The position numbers were made by a program, and so were the translations under genes. Source: JBJXGF01 sp046153015 (GTDB lineage Bacteria; Actinomycetota; Acidimicrobiia; Acidimicrobiales; CAIXPF01). From it: a stretch of 21,834 bases of DNA. Shown piece by piece: positions 20,694 to 21,834 of the stretch; position 1 is the stretch's first letter, and each line of letters opens with the position of its first letter. Under the pieces are notes generated by a model. It was not told the origin of the DNA and ran no database searches. It saw nothing but the letters and a program-made list of their open reading frames with translations. The stretch lies in contig JBJXGF010000355.1 of NCBI GenBank assembly GCA_046153015.1, forward strand, positions 1 through 21,834, in the 5' to 3' direction.

Positions 20694-21834
20694 ATGACCG
20701 ACGCAGCAGACGGCTTCGACCTGAGTGACTTCGACCCTTTCCAGGGCTCGCTCCTGGCCGACCCGTACCCCCAGTTCGCGCGCCTCGTGGCCGAACGCCC
20801 GGTGTTCCTGGCCGAGAACCTCGGCTATTGGGTGATCTCGCGTCATGCCGATTGCCGAGAGGTGCTGCGGGATCACGAGCGGTTCTCGGCGTCGAACACG
20901 TTGGCCCCGGTTCGTCCGCCGTGCCCCGCTGCAGTGAAGGCGCTGGTCGACGGCCAGTTCCGCTCGGTTCCGACCATGACCAACGTCGACCCGCCCGCCC
21001 ACACCCGAACGCGTCGCATCGCTCACCTCGCCTTCACCCCCCGCCGAGTGGCTCAGATGGAGGAGTTCGTGCGTGGCGCCGTGCGGGGCTGCCTTCGCGA
21101 GCGGCTTGCCGACGGCCGCACCGACCTGGTCGCCTCGCTGACATGGGAGCTTCCCGCTCTGGTCGTCTTCGCCATCCTGGGGGTGCCGGCGACGGACCTC
21201 GACGAGGTAAAGGAGGCATCGGCCGACCGCCTGCGCTTCATGTTCGGTCGGGCCGACGACGAGCAGCAGGTCGCGGCGGCCAAGGGCATGGCCCGGTTCT
21301 GGCGGTACTGCGAAGCCCTGGCCGAGGACCGGCGCGCCCACCCGTGCGACGACTTCACCTCCGATCTCGTCCACCGAACCACGGAGTCCGGCGCACCCCT
21401 GACCCAGCAGGAGGTGTCGACCATTCTGTTCGGGCTCCTGCTGGCCGGGCACGAGACGACCACCAACATTCTCGGCAACGGCGTGCGTCGCCTGCTGGAG
21501 AACCGGGACGCGTGGGACGCTATCTGCTCAGACCCGTCGCTGATCCCTGGCGCGGTGGAGGAGATCCTGCGCTTTGACTCGTCTGTGATCCATTGGCGAC
21601 GCCGGACGACTACGCCCGTGACGTTGAGCGGCGTCGACATCCCAGCCGACGCGGACCTCCTCGTATCCATCGGCGCCGCCAACCGGGACCCAGCGGTGTT
21701 CGACCGCCCCGACGTGTTCGACATTCGCCGCCCCAACGCCCGCGAACACCTCAGCTTCGGCGGAGGCGCCCATCTCTGCCTCGGCGCCCCGCTGGCCCGG
21801 CTCGAGGCGCGAGTGGTCCTCGAGGAGCTGACCG
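20694..21834 (+). CDS. Cytochrome P450 (3' end beyond the window)
   Basis: The frame is open from the ATG at 20694 to the window edge, giving 380 complete codons of a soluble bacterial P450 (about 400-420 residues expected). Motifs appear in order: NVDPPAHTRTRRIAHLAFTP (about 104-123, C-helix region), the I-helix LLLAGHETTTN (A251-G252-H253-E254-T255), the K-helix ExxR as EEILR (Glu290, Arg293), and the heme loop HLSFGGGAHLCLG with ligand Cys362, followed by APLAR. GGAGGG sits 8 bases before the ATG. The enzyme would oxygenate a small organic substrate with NAD(P)H-derived electrons; no ferredoxin or reductase gene is inside the window. Substrate cannot be named. No in-frame stop or frameshift is present in the visible part. 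Confidence 0.95.
   Translation, partial: MTDAADGFDLSDFDPFQGSLLADPYPQFARLVAERPVFLAENLGYWVISRHADCREVLRDHERFSASNTLAPVRPPCPAAVKALVDGQFRSVPTMTNVDPPAHTRTRRIAHLAFTPRRVAQMEEFVRGAVRGCLRERLADGRTDLVASLTWELPALVVFAILGVPATDLDEVKEASADRLRFMFGRADDEQQVAAAKGMARFWRYCEALAEDRRAHPCDDFTSDLVHRTTESGAPLTQQEVSTILFGLLLAGHETTTNILGNGVRRLLENRDAWDAICSDPSLIPGAVEEILRFDSSVIHWRRRTTTPVTLSGVDIPADADLLVSIGAANRDPAVFDRPDVFDIRRPNAREHLSFGGGAHLCLGAPLARLEARVVLEELT

Noticed and set aside
1..21834. tRNA, rRNA, CRISPR array, insertion sequence, riboswitch or prophage
   Set aside because: No cloverleaf, regularly spaced repeat array, transposase or integrase, or long conserved leader structure was recognised by reading. A covariance-model search was not possible here.

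Overview
This is a GC-rich window, clearly above two thirds G+C by eye, with strongly GC-biased third codon positions, several GTG starts and apparently leaderless genes. The gene families present fit a high-GC Actinomycetota genome: a bifunctional-nuclease-family protein, a split beta-barrel FDOR protein, a cyclase-ATPase-TPR regulator, an Rv1284-like beta-carbonic anhydrase and a soluble P450. An Acidimicrobiia-like bacterium is my guess from protein style, not something the sequence proves. I see no rRNA, tRNA, CRISPR array, transposase or phage gene, so this looks mostly like chromosomal housekeeping and accessory sequence.

Layout from left to right. (1) 1-209: two tandem copies of a 104-bp GC-rich unit, each with a perfect 8-bp-stem hairpin. 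(2) 254-1681 (+): a TreT-like GT4 trehalose synthase, convergent with 1689-5402 (-), a 1237-residue secreted modular protein. That protein has matching beta-rich modules at both ends, Ig-like repeats, a 14-proline linker, a ThuA-like region and a NodB-like deacetylase region. (3) 5600-5908 (+): a small acidic hypothetical protein. (4) 10139 down to 5919 (-): a five-gene co-directional run of ArsR-like repressor, SRPBCC/AHSA1-like protein, ABC ATPase, ABC permease and bifunctional nuclease. Stop/start overlaps of 4 bp occur at two junctions, and a recognisable promoter/operator precedes the repressor. (5) 10221-12042 (+): a conserved-looking protein of unknown function, a VOC/glyoxalase protein, a possible proline-rich miniprotein and an FDOR protein. 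(6) 15884 down to 12016 (-): a MmcQ/YjbR protein, a beta-carbonic anhydrase, and a 902-residue class III cyclase/ATPase/TPR regulator with a 17-bp palindrome over its probable -35 region. (7) 16088-17111: a YdeI/OmdA-family protein convergent with a SnoaL/NTF2-like protein. (8) 17495-18655 (-): a serine beta-lactamase-like esterase. (9) 18790-21834 (+): an alpha/beta hydrolase broken by an apparent one-base frameshift, a secreted SnoaL-like protein and a cytochrome P450 cut by the window end.

The most useful second looks are these. The hydrolase reads continuously if one G is removed from the run at 19017-19019. The gene-end motif TGA-N10-TCA occurs three times, twice holding both stop codons of a convergent pair. 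The cyclase has Ser where the purine-selecting Lys is expected and a FadR-like palindrome at its promoter. The ArsR-led run joins a lipid/ligand-binding-fold protein to an exporter. The secreted deacetylase-like protein has duplicated terminal modules. I found no convincing entirely new defence or mobile system. Boundaries come from reading frames, start contexts and motif recognition only; no database search was run.
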